Assembly (NCBI GenBank): GCA_030018005.1
Contig: JASEGT010000001.1
Location: forward strand, 34,271-98,270
Direction: 5' to 3'
DNA length: 64,000 bases
Source of the DNA: Actinomycetota bacterium
GTDB taxonomy: Bacteria > Actinomycetota > Aquicultoria > Aquicultorales > Aquicultoraceae
Within the stretch, counting starts at the first letter, position 1; every line of letters starts with the position of its first letter. Under the pieces are notes generated by a model that worked only from the letters and a program-made list of their open reading frames with translations, had not been told where the DNA came from and made no database searches. This document shows positions 1 to 8,970 of this stretch, in pieces. The translations under genes were made by a program, and so were the position numbers.

Positions 1-747
1 TTCGTCGAAAAACCGCGCCATATCGAGTTTCAAATAATCGCCGATTCTTTTGGAAACGTAGTCCACCTCGGAGAGCGCGATTGTTCCATACAGCGCCGGC
101 ACCAAAAATTGATCGAGGAGTCGCCGTCGCCGTCGATATCGGCCGAGCAGCGCGCCGAGATGGGCGAGGTGGCGGTGCGGGCGGCGAAAGCTGTCGATTA
201 TGTCAATGCCGGGACCATAGAGTTTCTGGTCGAGCCGGACGGCAGTTATTATTTCATGGAGATGAACACTCGCATTCAGGTCGAGCATCCTGTAACCGAG
301 ATGGTGACCGGCGTGGACCTAATAAAAGAACAAATCAAAGTCGCAGGTGGTGAGGCTCTCAGTTTTACACAGGATGATATCAAAGCTAACGGGCATGCCA
401 TCGAGTTTAGAATAAATGCCGAGGATCCGGATAAAAATTTTATGCCGGCGGGCGGCAAAGTTCTGCTTTACAACCCCCCGGGGGGACCCGGCGTGCGTAT
501 GGATAGCCATCTTTATACAGGCTATGAGGTGCCGAGTTATTACGACTCGCTCCTGGCGAAGCTAGTTGTTTGGGGCAACGACAGAAACGAAGCGATAGAT
601 AGGGGCAGAAGAGCCCTGGAAGAATGTGTTATCATGGGCTTAGCGACGACGATACCGTTTCACCTAAGAGTTCTCGATAACGCGATTTTCAGGAAGGGCG
701 AGGTTTACACGGACTTTATCGCCCAGTGGATATTGAATGACCAGTAA
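1..747 (+). CDS. accC: Biotin carboxylase subunit AccC (5' truncated by window edge)
   Basis: The reading frame is open from base 1, so the gene begins upstream; about 248 C-terminal residues are present of the roughly 450 usual for the family. The product carboxylates biotin on the carrier protein with ATP and bicarbonate, the first half-reaction of acetyl-CoA carboxylase. Seen in sequence: the ATP-grasp stretch with [12 protein letters not shown], the catalytic segment [17 protein letters not shown], and the C-terminal biotin-carboxylase domain (EFRINAEDP, then [24 protein letters not shown]). It is followed by nusB after about 80 bases, an arrangement common in Gram-positive bacteria. Pyruvate or propionyl carboxylase subunits share these motifs, but linkage to nusB favours the fatty-acid enzyme. 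Confidence 0.93.
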   Translation, partial: FVEKPRHIEFQIIADSFGNVVHLGERDCSIQRRHQKLIEESPSPSISAEQRAEMGEVAVRAAKAVDYVNAGTIEFLVEPDGSYYFMEMNTRIQVEHPVTEMVTGVDLIKEQIKVAGGEALSFTQDDIKANGHAIEFRINAEDPDKNFMPAGGKVLLYNPPGGPGVRMDSHLYTGYEVPSYYDSLLAKLVVWGNDRNEAIDRGRRALEECVIMGLATTIPFHLRVLDNAIFRKGEVYTDFIAQWILNDQ

Positions 748-830
748 GGGTAGTGAGTGATCCATAAATGTGGTCATAACGCCGAGTGCAGGCTAAAACC
801 AGCAGAAATACAGGCGGAAATCTAGAATAT

Positions 831-1250
831 ATGATGTCTGAACGTCGAAAAGCGCGGAAAGACGCATTGGAAATTCTCTATGAGAACGAGATTACCGGGC
901 AGCCTTTCGGCGAAATAATTAAAAATAGGATTCTTGCCAGGGAAGAAGCGCCAAGCGACTTCACCATCACCTTGATATATGGTGTTGATAAAAATCGCGG
1001 GGCAATTGATGAGGTGATATCATCGCATACCGATAACTGGGCGCTTGAGCGTATGCCGATAGTCGACCGCAACCTCATCAGAATCGGTCTATACGAGATG
1101 ATGCACGAAGAGGACATACCGGTCAGCGTTTCAATCAACGAAGTCGTTGAATTGGCTAAGGTCTACGGGATGGAAGAATCGAGCAAGTTTGTCAACGGCA
1201 TTCTCGGCAGGATAGCGATAGAGTTGAAGCAATCGCAACAAAGCAGCTAA
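831..1250 (+). CDS. nusB: Transcription antitermination factor NusB
   Basis: About 139 residues with the all-helical NusB fold signature: RRKARKDALEILYENE at the N-terminus, then LERMPIVDRNLIRIGLYEM and the conserved end SSKFVNGILGRI. NusB with NusE (S10) binds boxA RNA and supports processive transcription of rRNA operons. I chose the ATG at 831 (ATG ATG TCT) because family proteins begin directly at the RRKAR segment and a GGCGGA lies 12 bases upstream; an in-frame GTG at 786 would add 15 unconserved residues. The gene sits between accC and xseB, and spacing to xseB is only some 20 bases, so these are probably co-transcribed. Confidence 0.92.
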   Translation: MMSERRKARKDALEILYENEITGQPFGEIIKNRILAREEAPSDFTITLIYGVDKNRGAIDEVISSHTDNWALERMPIVDRNLIRIGLYEMMHEEDIPVSVSINEVVELAKVYGMEESSKFVNGILGRIAIELKQSQQSS

Positions 1251-1273
1251 AGTAGAAGAAGACGGTGGGACAA

Positions 1274-1483
1274 TTGGAGAAATTAAGTTACGACCATGCT
1301 TTGGACCGGCTCGAAGAGATTGCCGAGCAGGTCAGAAAAAAAGAGATAAGTCTGGAGGCCTCACTCGACCTTCTCGAAGAGAGCATCCAACTTGCCACCT
1401 TATGTAATCAGCAGATAGACTATACGGCCTGGATTCCTCAGAACGAAGAAGATTCCCCGGGGGAAGATATAGTTGACCGCTAA
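1274..1483 (+). CDS. xseB: Exodeoxyribonuclease VII small subunit XseB
   Basis: A 69-residue protein with the XseB helical hairpin: LSYDHALDRLEEIAEQVRKK followed by SLEASLDLLEESIQLATLC. XseB subunits coat the large XseA subunit of exonuclease VII, which degrades single-stranded DNA to oligonucleotides. I prefer the TTG at 1274, preceded by GGTGGG four bases away; a GTG at 1265 would add three residues. The last 20 residues are not conserved. The 3' end overlaps ispA by 11 bases. The usual upstream partner xseA is missing here, although nusB-xseA-xseB-ispA is a frequent order. Confidence 0.85.
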   Translation: MEKLSYDHALDRLEEIAEQVRKKEISLEASLDLLEESIQLATLCNQQIDYTAWIPQNEEDSPGEDIVDR

Positions 1484-2351
1484 ATATCCGGATGATACCA
1501 GGCTTCTAATAGAAGCAGGCCTGAAAGAGCATTTTCCGAAGAAACGCAACCCCGAGGTTATCTACGAGGCGATGAGCCACAGCCTTTTCTCGGGCGGAAA
1601 GCGATTCAGAGCTATACTCGTCATCGAAGCCGCGAAGTTGTTTGGGGCGACCGCTGAAGAGGTCATGCCTACTGCTTGCGCGGTCGAATACATCCACACA
1701 TACTCCCTGATACACGATGACCTTCCTGCTATCGACGACGATAAATTGCGCCGGGGCAAACCCACATGTCACATTCTCTTTGGCGAGGCCATGGCTATTC
1801 TCGCCGGCGATGCGCTCTTTTCGGAGGCGTTTAGCCTTGTTGCGAGTGCGCAGAGAGCAGGTGACCGCGGCCGCATAGTAGATGTGGTGCGCGAATTATC
1901 GTCGGCGGCCGGGGTTTCAGGGATGGTCGGCGGCCAGGTTGTCGACATTATCTCGGAAGGCCGGGGGATAGACGCGTCGACACTCGAATTCATCCACGAA
2001 AACAAGACTGGCGCACTGATAAAAGCGTCAGTCAGAGCGGGCTCGATTTTAGCTGGAGCTTCGCAGTCCGAGCTGACCAGGTTGAGTTCGTATGCGGGTT
2101 ATCTGGGCCTGGCGTTTCAAATAACCGACGATGTGCTCGATGTGGTCGGGGACACCGAGGTTTTGGGCAAGACGGCGGGAAGCGACGTGAAATTAGGGAA
2201 GGCGACCTATCCTTCGGTCTATGGGCTCAAGGAGGCTAAAGCGATGGCCGAGTCGGTCGTCGGCCGCGCAAAAGACGCGCTTGATGGAGTGGCGGGCGAT
2301 ACGGCAGTCTTGAGAAACCTGGCGGATTTTGTGTATGAGCGACAGTTCTAG
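1473..2351 (+). CDS. ispA: Polyprenyl (farnesyl/geranylgeranyl) diphosphate synthase
   Basis: A 292-residue trans-prenyltransferase that condenses DMAPP with IPP units into C15-C20 allylic diphosphates for quinones, undecaprenyl carriers and carotenoids. Both aspartate-rich motifs are present: LIHDDLPAIDDDKLRRG near residue 80 and QITDDVLDVVGD near residue 215, plus the substrate motif GGKRFRA near residue 47. The start is a TTG at 1473 with GGGGGAAG six bases upstream, inside the end of xseB. It lies directly upstream of dxs, so supply of C5 precursors and their polymerisation are linked. The chain-length specificity cannot be read off with certainty. Confidence 0.93.
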   Translation: MTAKYPDDTRLLIEAGLKEHFPKKRNPEVIYEAMSHSLFSGGKRFRAILVIEAAKLFGATAEEVMPTACAVEYIHTYSLIHDDLPAIDDDKLRRGKPTCHILFGEAMAILAGDALFSEAFSLVASAQRAGDRGRIVDVVRELSSAAGVSGMVGGQVVDIISEGRGIDASTLEFIHENKTGALIKASVRAGSILAGASQSELTRLSSYAGYLGLAFQITDDVLDVVGDTEVLGKTAGSDVKLGKATYPSVYGLKEAKAMAESVVGRAKDALDGVAGDTAVLRNLADFVYERQF

Positions 2352-2407
2352 CTTGTCTGAGACATCCGGTGGCGGGGGTTCAGGGGCCGCGCTCGATGCG
2401 ATGACGA

Positions 2408-2437
2408 TTGTATAGAGGTTGTCGTTTGGGCTATGAT
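2408..2437 (+). promoter_or_regulatory. Possible sigma-A promoter upstream of dxs
   Basis: TTGTAT and TATGAT are separated by 18 bases in the 176-base gap between ispA and dxs, about 90 bases before the dxs start. The -10 fits the consensus well, the -35 only moderately. Confidence 0.35.
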
Positions 2438-2527
2438 GGTCAATGGGAGAACAGGTTAAAACACATTTAGCAGTATTAGCCGAATTAAATGAGTCAAGCC
2501 CGTTCACTACGGGAAAAGAAGGATAAT

Positions 2528-4474
2528 ATGGATTACAAGATCTTAAGTACGATAGATGGCCCAAAAGACTTAAAGAGGATGTCCCATGGTGAGCTGGCGC
2601 GGCTTGCGCAAGAGTTAAGGACGCGGCTAATCGAGGCTGTCTCGGAAACGGGCGGGCACCTAGGATCTAACTTGGGCGCGGTCGAGCTAACGCTCGCCTT
2701 GCACCGCACGCTTAATAGTCCGAAAGATAAGATAATTTGGGACGTGGGACACCAGAGCTACGTTCATAAGCTTATAACCGGCAGAAATGAGACCTTTACG
2801 ACCCTGCGTCAATATGGCGGGTTGGCCGGTTTTCCGAAGAGATCAGAGAGCCCGCACGATGTGTTCGATACGGGCCATGCGAGCAACTCGATAAGCGTGG
2901 CGCTCGGCATCGCCGAGGCGCGAGATATGAATGAGGGAGACGAGCATGTAGTGGCGGTCATAGGCGACGGGTCGCTCACGGGCGGCATGGCGTATGAAGC
3001 GCTCAATCAAGCCGGACATTTAGGTACGAGGCTCATCGTTGTCCTCAACGACAATGAGATGTCAATATCGCCGAACGTAGGTGCGATGAGCAGTTACCTG
3101 ACGCAACTCCGTCTCGACCCCGGCCACACCAAGCTTCGCCGCGAGATAGAGACGCGAATCAAAAAGCTCCCCGCCATCGGCGAGTTCGTTTACGATATCG
3201 GGATGCATATTAAAGAGAGCGTCAAAGCGCTGCTCGTTCCGGGCATGCTCTTCGAAGAGCTGGGATTTACATACATGGGGCCGCTCGATGGCCATGACAT
3301 CAAAGACCTGGAGAAGAACATAGCTCTTGCTAAGCAGGTGGAAGGGCCTGTGCTAATCCATGCGATTACCAAGAAGGGCCTGGGTTACATACCGGCGGTC
3401 GAGAGGCCGGAGAAATGGCATGGAATCGCGCCGTTCGTCAAAAGGACGGGCGAGCCGAAGTCATCGAGTAGCGCCGCGACCTATACCGAGGTGTTCGGTA
3501 AGACGCTCGTGGATTTAGCGAAGAAGAACGATAAGATAGTGGCGATAACGGCTGCTATGACCAGCGGCACGGGCTTGGACGAATTTGCGCAGGAGTTGCC
3601 GGATAGATTCTATGACGTGGGTATCGCGGAACCTCATGCAGTGACGTTTGCCGCCGGAATGGCGACCCAGGGTTTTCATCCGGTGGTGGCGATATACTCG
3701 ACGTTTTTGCAGCGGGCGTTCGACCAGATAATGCAGGACGTTAGCCTCCAGGAGCTGCCGGTGGTCTTTGCGATAGACCGGGCGGGACTCGTCGGCGAAG
3801 ACGGGCCAACCCACCACGGGGCGTTCGACCTTACATATCTGCGCAGCGTGCCGGGCCTTACCATAATGGCCCCGAAAGATGAAGATGAGTTGCGGCACAT
3901 GCTCTTTACGGCTACGGAAATCGGTCAGCCGGTTGCGATACGTTATGCGCGCGACCTGGGCCTCGGAGTTCCGATTTCGGAGGATTATCGCATGATGCCT
4001 CTAGGTAAGGGCGAGATTCTCGAAGAAGGAACGGAAATCTGCTTGCTGGCAGTCGGGCGAATGGTAAGCTCCTCATTGGAAGCGGCCAAGATACTGCGGG
4101 AGCGCGGCGTATCAGCGTCTGTCGTGAATATGCGCTTTATCAAGCCGATAGACGAGGAGTTAATAAGCTGGGCAGCCGAGAAACACAAACTACTTGTGAG
4201 CATCGAGGAGAATACGGTCTCGGGGGGATTCGGCTCCGCTGTGCTGGAATCGTTGGTGGAGATGGGGTATCACATGCCGTTCCTCAGACTCGGGCTGCCC
4301 GATAGATTTATGTCTCATGGGTCGATGAAACGTCTTCTCGCGGAGGCCGGTCTCGACGCTAACGGCATCGCATATAGTGTTAACCGCAAGCTGGACGAGT
4401 TGAAGAGCGGCAAGAAACCGGGCGAATCCGCCGGGCGCACGACATTCGGTACCCACCCCACGATGTTTGAGTAG
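2528..4474 (+). CDS. dxs: 1-deoxy-D-xylulose-5-phosphate synthase
   Basis: A 648-residue thiamine-diphosphate transketolase-family enzyme that joins pyruvate and glyceraldehyde-3-phosphate in the first step of the MEP isoprenoid pathway. Seen: N-terminal GGHLGSNLGAVELTLALH and DVGHQSYVHKL, the ThDP-binding stretch IGDGSLTGGMAYEALN, and the pyrimidine-domain segment DRAGLVGEDGPTHHGAFDL. The ATG at 2528 follows AAGAAGGA at good spacing and gives the usual N-terminus (MDYKILSTIDGPKDLKRM); an ATG 39 bases upstream would add residues absent from the family. The length is normal, ending in a short unconserved tail. The next gene, tlyA, is typical downstream of dxs in Gram-positives. Confidence 0.96.
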   Translation: MDYKILSTIDGPKDLKRMSHGELARLAQELRTRLIEAVSETGGHLGSNLGAVELTLALHRTLNSPKDKIIWDVGHQSYVHKLITGRNETFTTLRQYGGLAGFPKRSESPHDVFDTGHASNSISVALGIAEARDMNEGDEHVVAVIGDGSLTGGMAYEALNQAGHLGTRLIVVLNDNEMSISPNVGAMSSYLTQLRLDPGHTKLRREIETRIKKLPAIGEFVYDIGMHIKESVKALLVPGMLFEELGFTYMGPLDGHDIKDLEKNIALAKQVEGPVLIHAITKKGLGYIPAVERPEKWHGIAPFVKRTGEPKSSSSAATYTEVFGKTLVDLAKKNDKIVAITAAMTSGTGLDEFAQELPDRFYDVGIAEPHAVTFAAGMATQGFHPVVAIYSTFLQRAFDQIMQDVSLQELPVVFAIDRAGLVGEDGPTHHGAFDLTYLRSVPGLTIMAPKDEDELRHMLFTATEIGQPVAIRYARDLGLGVPISEDYRMMPLGKGEILEEGTEICLLAVGRMVSSSLEAAKILRERGVSASVVNMRFIKPIDEELISWAAEKHKLLVSIEENTVSGGFGSAVLESLVEMGYHMPFLRLGLPDRFMSHGSMKRLLAEAGLDANGIAYSVNRKLDELKSGKKPGESAGRTTFGTHPTMFE

Positions 4475-4525
4475 TAGGCCCGATGATGTGGCACGCTTAA
4501 CAAACCATCTATTCTAGATTATTTT

Positions 4526-5356
4526 ATGGGCAAAAAAAGAGCCGACAAATATTTAGTTCAATCAGGATTGGTGGAAAGCCGCGAGCAAGCTCAGCGGCTG
4601 ATTATGGCTCGGAAGGTTTTTGTCGATGCAAAGCCTATTGAGAAACCATCCAGCCTGGTCGATGAGGGTGGCCATATAACCATCGCTCAAGACGACTCGT
4701 ATGTGTCACGAGGCGGGCTGAAACTGGAAAAAGCGCTTCAAGAGTTCTCGATTGACCCGGCGGGCAAGCTGGCAATCGATATTGGGGCATCGACCGGCGG
4801 CTTCACCGACTGCTTGCTGCGTCGAGGCTTGAAGCAGGTTGTCGCCATTGATGTCGGCTATGGCCAGCTAGCTTGGTCGCTACGCAAAGACCCGCGAGTC
4901 ATAGTTTTGGAACGGACCAACATCCGCCACGTAAAACCCGATGATATTCCATACCTCGCCGACCTTATTACCATCGACGTCTCGTTCATATCTCTTCAAA
5001 AGATCTTGTTGAGCGTTTTAGCGCTGCTGGCGCCCGGCGGAGAGATAGTCGCGCTCGTGAAGCCGCAGTTTGAAGCGGGACGCGAGAGAGTCGGCAAGAA
5101 AGGCGTGGTAAAAGACCCGACTGTGCACAGGGATGTCTTAAATGAGACCTGGGAATTTTTTGAGAAAAACGGCATGCGGATTAAAGGGCTTTCATTCTCA
5201 CCGATTAAAGGGCCGGAAGGAAATCTCGAGTTTTTGCTCTACGCTACGGGTGATGGTTTGCCTGTCGGGGAGAGCGAGAGAAAAAGGATTATTGATGCCG
5301 TCGTTGAAAAAGCCCATGAGGTGCTGTGGCAGGTAGATTCAAGTGCCGGCACATAA
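4526..5356 (+). CDS. tlyA: TlyA family 16S/23S rRNA 2'-O-methyltransferase (S4 domain)
   Basis: A 276-residue protein with an N-terminal S4 RNA-binding domain (ADKYLVQSGLVESREQAQRL, residues 5-65) and a C-terminal FtsJ-like Rossmann methyltransferase domain. The SAM-binding loop DIGASTGGFTDCLL, the acidic TIDVSFISL and the lysine in LVKPQFEAGRE fit the K-D-K type catalytic set of TlyA. Family members methylate ribose hydroxyls in 16S and 23S rRNA, and loss gives capreomycin resistance in mycobacteria. The ATG at 4526 has no obvious Shine-Dalgarno sequence. The tlyA-nadK-recN order matches mycobacteria. Confidence 0.92.
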   Translation: MGKKRADKYLVQSGLVESREQAQRLIMARKVFVDAKPIEKPSSLVDEGGHITIAQDDSYVSRGGLKLEKALQEFSIDPAGKLAIDIGASTGGFTDCLLRRGLKQVVAIDVGYGQLAWSLRKDPRVIVLERTNIRHVKPDDIPYLADLITIDVSFISLQKILLSVLALLAPGGEIVALVKPQFEAGRERVGKKGVVKDPTVHRDVLNETWEFFEKNGMRIKGLSFSPIKGPEGNLEFLLYATGDGLPVGESERKRIIDAVVEKAHEVLWQVDSSAGT

Positions 5357-5377
5357 GCGGTTTAATCTTCGCGAAAC

Positions 5378-5407
5378 GTGCCAATCGAGCTTGGTTGCCT
5401 TATAATA
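5378..5407 (+). promoter_or_regulatory. Putative promoter for nadK-recN and downstream genes
   Basis: GTGCCA at 5378-5383 and a perfect TATAAT at 5402-5407 with an 18-base spacer lie 35 bases upstream of the nadK start, in the only sizeable gap between tlyA and recN. Confidence 0.45.
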
Positions 5408-5441
5408 TAATAGGTTTGTTTAGGAACGGCATAGGAGTCTT

Positions 5442-6320
5442 ATGGCATATATTGAGGGCAAAGCGACAGGCAAAATAGTGATACTGCCGAACCTCGACAA
5501 GAGCGAAGTCCCGAAGATGACTTCGGAGCTGATTTCATGGTTCAAGGCTAAGCAAGTGGAAGTCTTGTTGCTGACCGAAGATGCGGGAAGGCTCGGCTTG
5601 GACGAGCTTGGCGCCGGTTTTGACGAGATTTTGACGAGCGATGCTGTGGTCGTGCTCGGGGGCGACGGCACGATTCTTCGTGCTGTTCGAATGCTAAAAG
5701 GAGCGAAGATTCCGGTCATCGGTGTCAATATGGGCCGGGTCGGGTTTTTGTCCGAAGTCGAGCCCAATGAGCTTTATCCGGCTATGGAGCGGCTGCTCTC
5801 AGGGGACTATATGGTCGACGAGCGCATGATGCTCGAGTGTGTAATTAGCGCCGGCGATTGTGACGACACCTACCTTGCGCTCAATGAAATCGCGATAGAG
5901 CGCGGTCATCACCAGCGCATGCTCGAAATGGATGTCTATATCAACGACATAATGTTCAGCAGATATACCGCGAATGGACTTATTTTCGCGACACCGACCG
6001 GCTCGACGGCGTATTCGTTTTCAGCTGGCGGACCTGTGGTTTCGCCGGAAAACGAGCTGATTTTGCTGGCACCCGTCAACCCGCACTCCCTGTTTGGAAG
6101 GACGATGGCGCTCAGCGCTAAAGATACGGCGCGCGTCGAGCTCGCCAAGGACCTCGAAGTAATAGTAGGAGTCGATGGCTGTCTCGAGTTCTGTGCCATC
6201 TTTGACTCGGTGGAGATACGACGGGCCGATTCCAAGGCTCAGCTGATAAGACTTAAGGAGCAGAGTTTCTATACGCTCTTCAAGAGTAAGCTGCGTGTCT
6301 GGGATTCCTGGCTTCGATAG
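5442..6320 (+). CDS. nadK: NAD kinase
   Basis: A 292-residue enzyme that phosphorylates NAD to NADP with ATP or polyphosphate. The diagnostic GGDG loop is in VVVLGGDGTILRAVRML near residue 70, followed by GVNMGRVGFLSE, and the second conserved block NEIAIERG with FATPTGSTAYSFSAGGP that binds NAD. The ATG at 5442 has AGGAG at ideal spacing. It ends nine bases before recN, so the pair is co-transcribed, as in most Gram-positive bacteria. Confidence 0.95.
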   Translation: MAYIEGKATGKIVILPNLDKSEVPKMTSELISWFKAKQVEVLLLTEDAGRLGLDELGAGFDEILTSDAVVVLGGDGTILRAVRMLKGAKIPVIGVNMGRVGFLSEVEPNELYPAMERLLSGDYMVDERMMLECVISAGDCDDTYLALNEIAIERGHHQRMLEMDVYINDIMFSRYTANGLIFATPTGSTAYSFSAGGPVVSPENELILLAPVNPHSLFGRTMALSAKDTARVELAKDLEVIVGVDGCLEFCAIFDSVEIRRADSKAQLIRLKEQSFYTLFKSKLRVWDSWLR

Positions 6321-6329
6321 GCGGCATTT

Positions 6330-8072
6330 ATGTTACACGAGCTATTCATAAGGGACTTAGCTCTTATCACTAAAGCGCGCGTTCAGTTTGGAGGCGGTCT
6401 TAACGTCTTGACCGGTGAGACTGGAGCCGGTAAGACGGTCGTGGTCGGAGCGGTCAACTTGTTGCTCGGCGGCAGGGCGGACAATTCCATGATTCGGCGC
6501 GGGTGCGACCGTGCGGAAGTACAGGGATTGTTTTCGGTACCGCAGGCGATGAAGCCGGATTTCGAGAGGGACAACTTTCTCGTAGATGACGGCGAGTTGA
6601 TAATTCGCCGGGTCATCTCGGCGGACGGCAAGAACAAGTGCTACATTAACGACAGCATTGTTACGGTCAAGACACTTGCCGAGGTAGGCAGACGACTTCT
6701 AGACCTGCATGGACAGCATGAGCACCAGTCGCTCTTCAAACCCTCGACGCACATAGACTTTCTTGACAAATATGGCGGTATCGAATTGCTGCGACTTCGC
6801 GATATTTTTCGAGACGATCTTGAAAGCCTGCGAGAACGGCAGCGTGAATTGGCGGCCATCCAAGGCGCGGAACGCGAATTGCTGGCAAAGAAAGACCTTC
6901 TGCAGTTTCAAACCAATGAAATAGACCAGGCGGCTCTGGTAGTCGACGAGGATGAAGAGCTTAAGCGCGAGCGCGAGATCTTGCGGAATGCGCAGAAGTT
7001 GTATGAGGTCGCCGCAAACTCGGTCAATGCGATTTCGGATAGCGGTGATTTTACGCCGGCGGTTGACCTTATCGCGCGCGCGGCTGAAGACTTACGCACC
7101 ATGGAAAATATCGATGCGGCCTTCGATGAGATAACGGAAAGGCTCAACAGCCTGTCCATAGAGCTTGAAGATTGTGCGGCGTCGCTCAAGGATTACGCGA
7201 CCAGTCTCGATTTTCCTCCGGGGCGCTTGCAGGAAGTCGAGGACAGACTTTCGCTGCTGGCGTTGATGAAGAAAAAATACGGGACAAGCATAGAAGAGAT
7301 TTTGAAATATCGAGATTTCGCGGCACGGGAGCTGTTGCTCTGCGACACATCTGGTCAACGGATAGCTCGGCTGGAAAGGGAGATAGTCGAGCTTGAGCGA
7401 AGGCTTGCCGAAGTCGCGACGAGTCTAAGCCTGATGCGTAAAGAAGCCGCCGAAAAATTTGCCATTGAGGTCGGGCAGGAATTGGCGGATTTAAATATGG
7501 TAAACGCCGATTTTAAAGTATTATTAATCAGTGAAGAGGATAACGACGGCTTGCCCTTCGAAAACGGGCGCCTTAAGGTCTATGCGCACGGCATCGATAG
7601 AGTCGAGTTTCTCATCTCGGCTAACAAAGGAGAGCCGCCGCGACCGCTTGCGAAGATAGCTTCCGGCGGAGAGGTCTCCAGGATAATGCTGGCTTTAAAG
7701 ATAGTCCTGGCGGACGCGGATGCAACGCCGACGCTGATTTTTGATGAGATAGATGTCGGGATAGGGGGCAAGACCGCGATGGCGGTCGGTAAGAAGATGT
7801 CGCTGCTGGGCAGGGCACATCAAGTCATGGCTGTTACTCATTTATCACAGATAGCAAGCTTTGCGGATAGTCACTTTTCGATTGAGAAAAAGGAGCTGGA
7901 CGACAAGTCCATAACCGAGATAGACGAGCTTTTTGACGAAGGCAGAATACGCGAGATAGCACGGCTTTTAAGCGGCAAAATTGATTCAGACCTGTCGCTC
8001 AAACATGCCGAAGAATTGCTTTTTGAAGCCGAGGGGAAGAAAGCGAGCGAGGCGCGTGGCAGAACGAACTGA
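6330..8072 (+). CDS. recN: DNA repair protein RecN
   Basis: A 580-residue SMC-like ATPase acting early in double-strand-break repair. The Walker A motif GETGAGKT is at residues 30-37, a long coiled coil occupies the middle (about 150-370), and the C-terminal lobe holds the ABC signature IASGGEVSRIMLAL, the Walker B LIFDEIDVGIGG and the switch histidine in VMAVTHLSQIASFAD. The length is typical for the family. The 3' end overlaps the next gene by 17 bases, implying translational coupling with the envelope genes that follow. Confidence 0.95.
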   Translation: MLHELFIRDLALITKARVQFGGGLNVLTGETGAGKTVVVGAVNLLLGGRADNSMIRRGCDRAEVQGLFSVPQAMKPDFERDNFLVDDGELIIRRVISADGKNKCYINDSIVTVKTLAEVGRRLLDLHGQHEHQSLFKPSTHIDFLDKYGGIELLRLRDIFRDDLESLRERQRELAAIQGAERELLAKKDLLQFQTNEIDQAALVVDEDEELKREREILRNAQKLYEVAANSVNAISDSGDFTPAVDLIARAAEDLRTMENIDAAFDEITERLNSLSIELEDCAASLKDYATSLDFPPGRLQEVEDRLSLLALMKKKYGTSIEEILKYRDFAARELLLCDTSGQRIARLEREIVELERRLAEVATSLSLMRKEAAEKFAIEVGQELADLNMVNADFKVLLISEEDNDGLPFENGRLKVYAHGIDRVEFLISANKGEPPRPLAKIASGGEVSRIMLALKIVLADADATPTLIFDEIDVGIGGKTAMAVGKKMSLLGRAHQVMAVTHLSQIASFADSHFSIEKKELDDKSITEIDELFDEGRIREIARLLSGKIDSDLSLKHAEELLFEAEGKKASEARGRTN

Positions 8073-8919
8073 TGTCAAAGATGAAATAAAGGGTGCTCAG
8101 CCGAGAGATATCCTGTTGAAAAACGAGAGTGCGGAGGGAGAATTTAGCGCGGTGCGCATAGAGGCAAAGCGACGCCGGCGACGGCTGAACGCGATGCTCA
8201 GGGCCAAACAGATTTTGACGGCGATATCGCTTATCTTGTCCGTAGGGCTATTGATATATATAGTTTCGGAGATAAACCTCCTGAGTTTCCAGCAAAACGG
8301 CGCGGCGATTGCGACTGAGACTGTACAAGAAACAAGCCCGCTTTATGAGTGTTTCGCGACCGTAGGCACATCGAGCCTTGGTTTGGCGCTACCGGCGCGG
8401 CAGGGGAGTGTCGTTGGAGTGGGATTTCATCAAGCGGAGCGGCGCGAGGCGGTTGCTATGGCACCGGTGCTGGAGTGCTACGACAGGGAAGCGACCGCAA
8501 CCGTACGAAACGCGGTTATAGGAGCGGAGCAACCGGTGCTCTTTATTATGGAGTCAAGGGGCAGGGGAAGCGCACCGACTTCCGCTATGGATATTGCACT
8601 GGCCCCCAATTCGGAAGTGCTCAGTCCGGTTAACGGCGTCGTTACCGTCGTGAAGACTTACGAGCTTTACAGCAAGGTAACCGATTATCACGTCGAAATA
8701 CAACCCGATGGGTATCCGAACTTGCGTATCGCGATAATTCACATCGACGATGTTCGCATCAGAATCGGGCAACGTCTCGAAAAAGGAGAGACCGTCATTG
8801 GGGCACTCAGACCTCTGCCGCAGATTAATAGCCAGATAAATAAGTATCTGCCGGAATTCACAGACCATGTTCATATGCAGGTCAATCCCGCGACAACAGA
8901 TGGCAGCTTGGGCTCATAG
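8056..8919 (+). CDS. Membrane-anchored degenerate LytM (M23-like) domain protein
   Basis: A 287-residue protein starting at GTG 8056, inside the end of recN. Residues 1-50 are a charged cytoplasmic stretch ending in a run of arginines, residues 52-70 form one membrane helix, and the rest is extracytoplasmic. The C-terminal 100 residues match the LytM/M23 fold: MDIALAPNSEVLSPVNGVV, then IRIGQRLEKGETVIGAL and the HxH motif in DHVHMQVNP. The first zinc histidine of the HxxxD motif is replaced (TSAMD), so it is probably catalytically inactive. Inactive LytM proteins such as EnvC and NlpD activate cell-wall hydrolases; the neighbouring steA and steB suggest a similar role. That function is inference. 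Confidence 0.7.
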   Translation: MAERTDVKDEIKGAQPRDILLKNESAEGEFSAVRIEAKRRRRRLNAMLRAKQILTAISLILSVGLLIYIVSEINLLSFQQNGAAIATETVQETSPLYECFATVGTSSLGLALPARQGSVVGVGFHQAERREAVAMAPVLECYDREATATVRNAVIGAEQPVLFIMESRGRGSAPTSAMDIALAPNSEVLSPVNGVVTVVKTYELYSKVTDYHVEIQPDGYPNLRIAIIHIDDVRIRIGQRLEKGETVIGALRPLPQINSQINKYLPEFTDHVHMQVNPATTDGSLGS

Positions 8920-8970
8920 ACCCGGTATACGTAAGGATCGCTGAGAACAATCGAGTTAAAAGGATTTATT

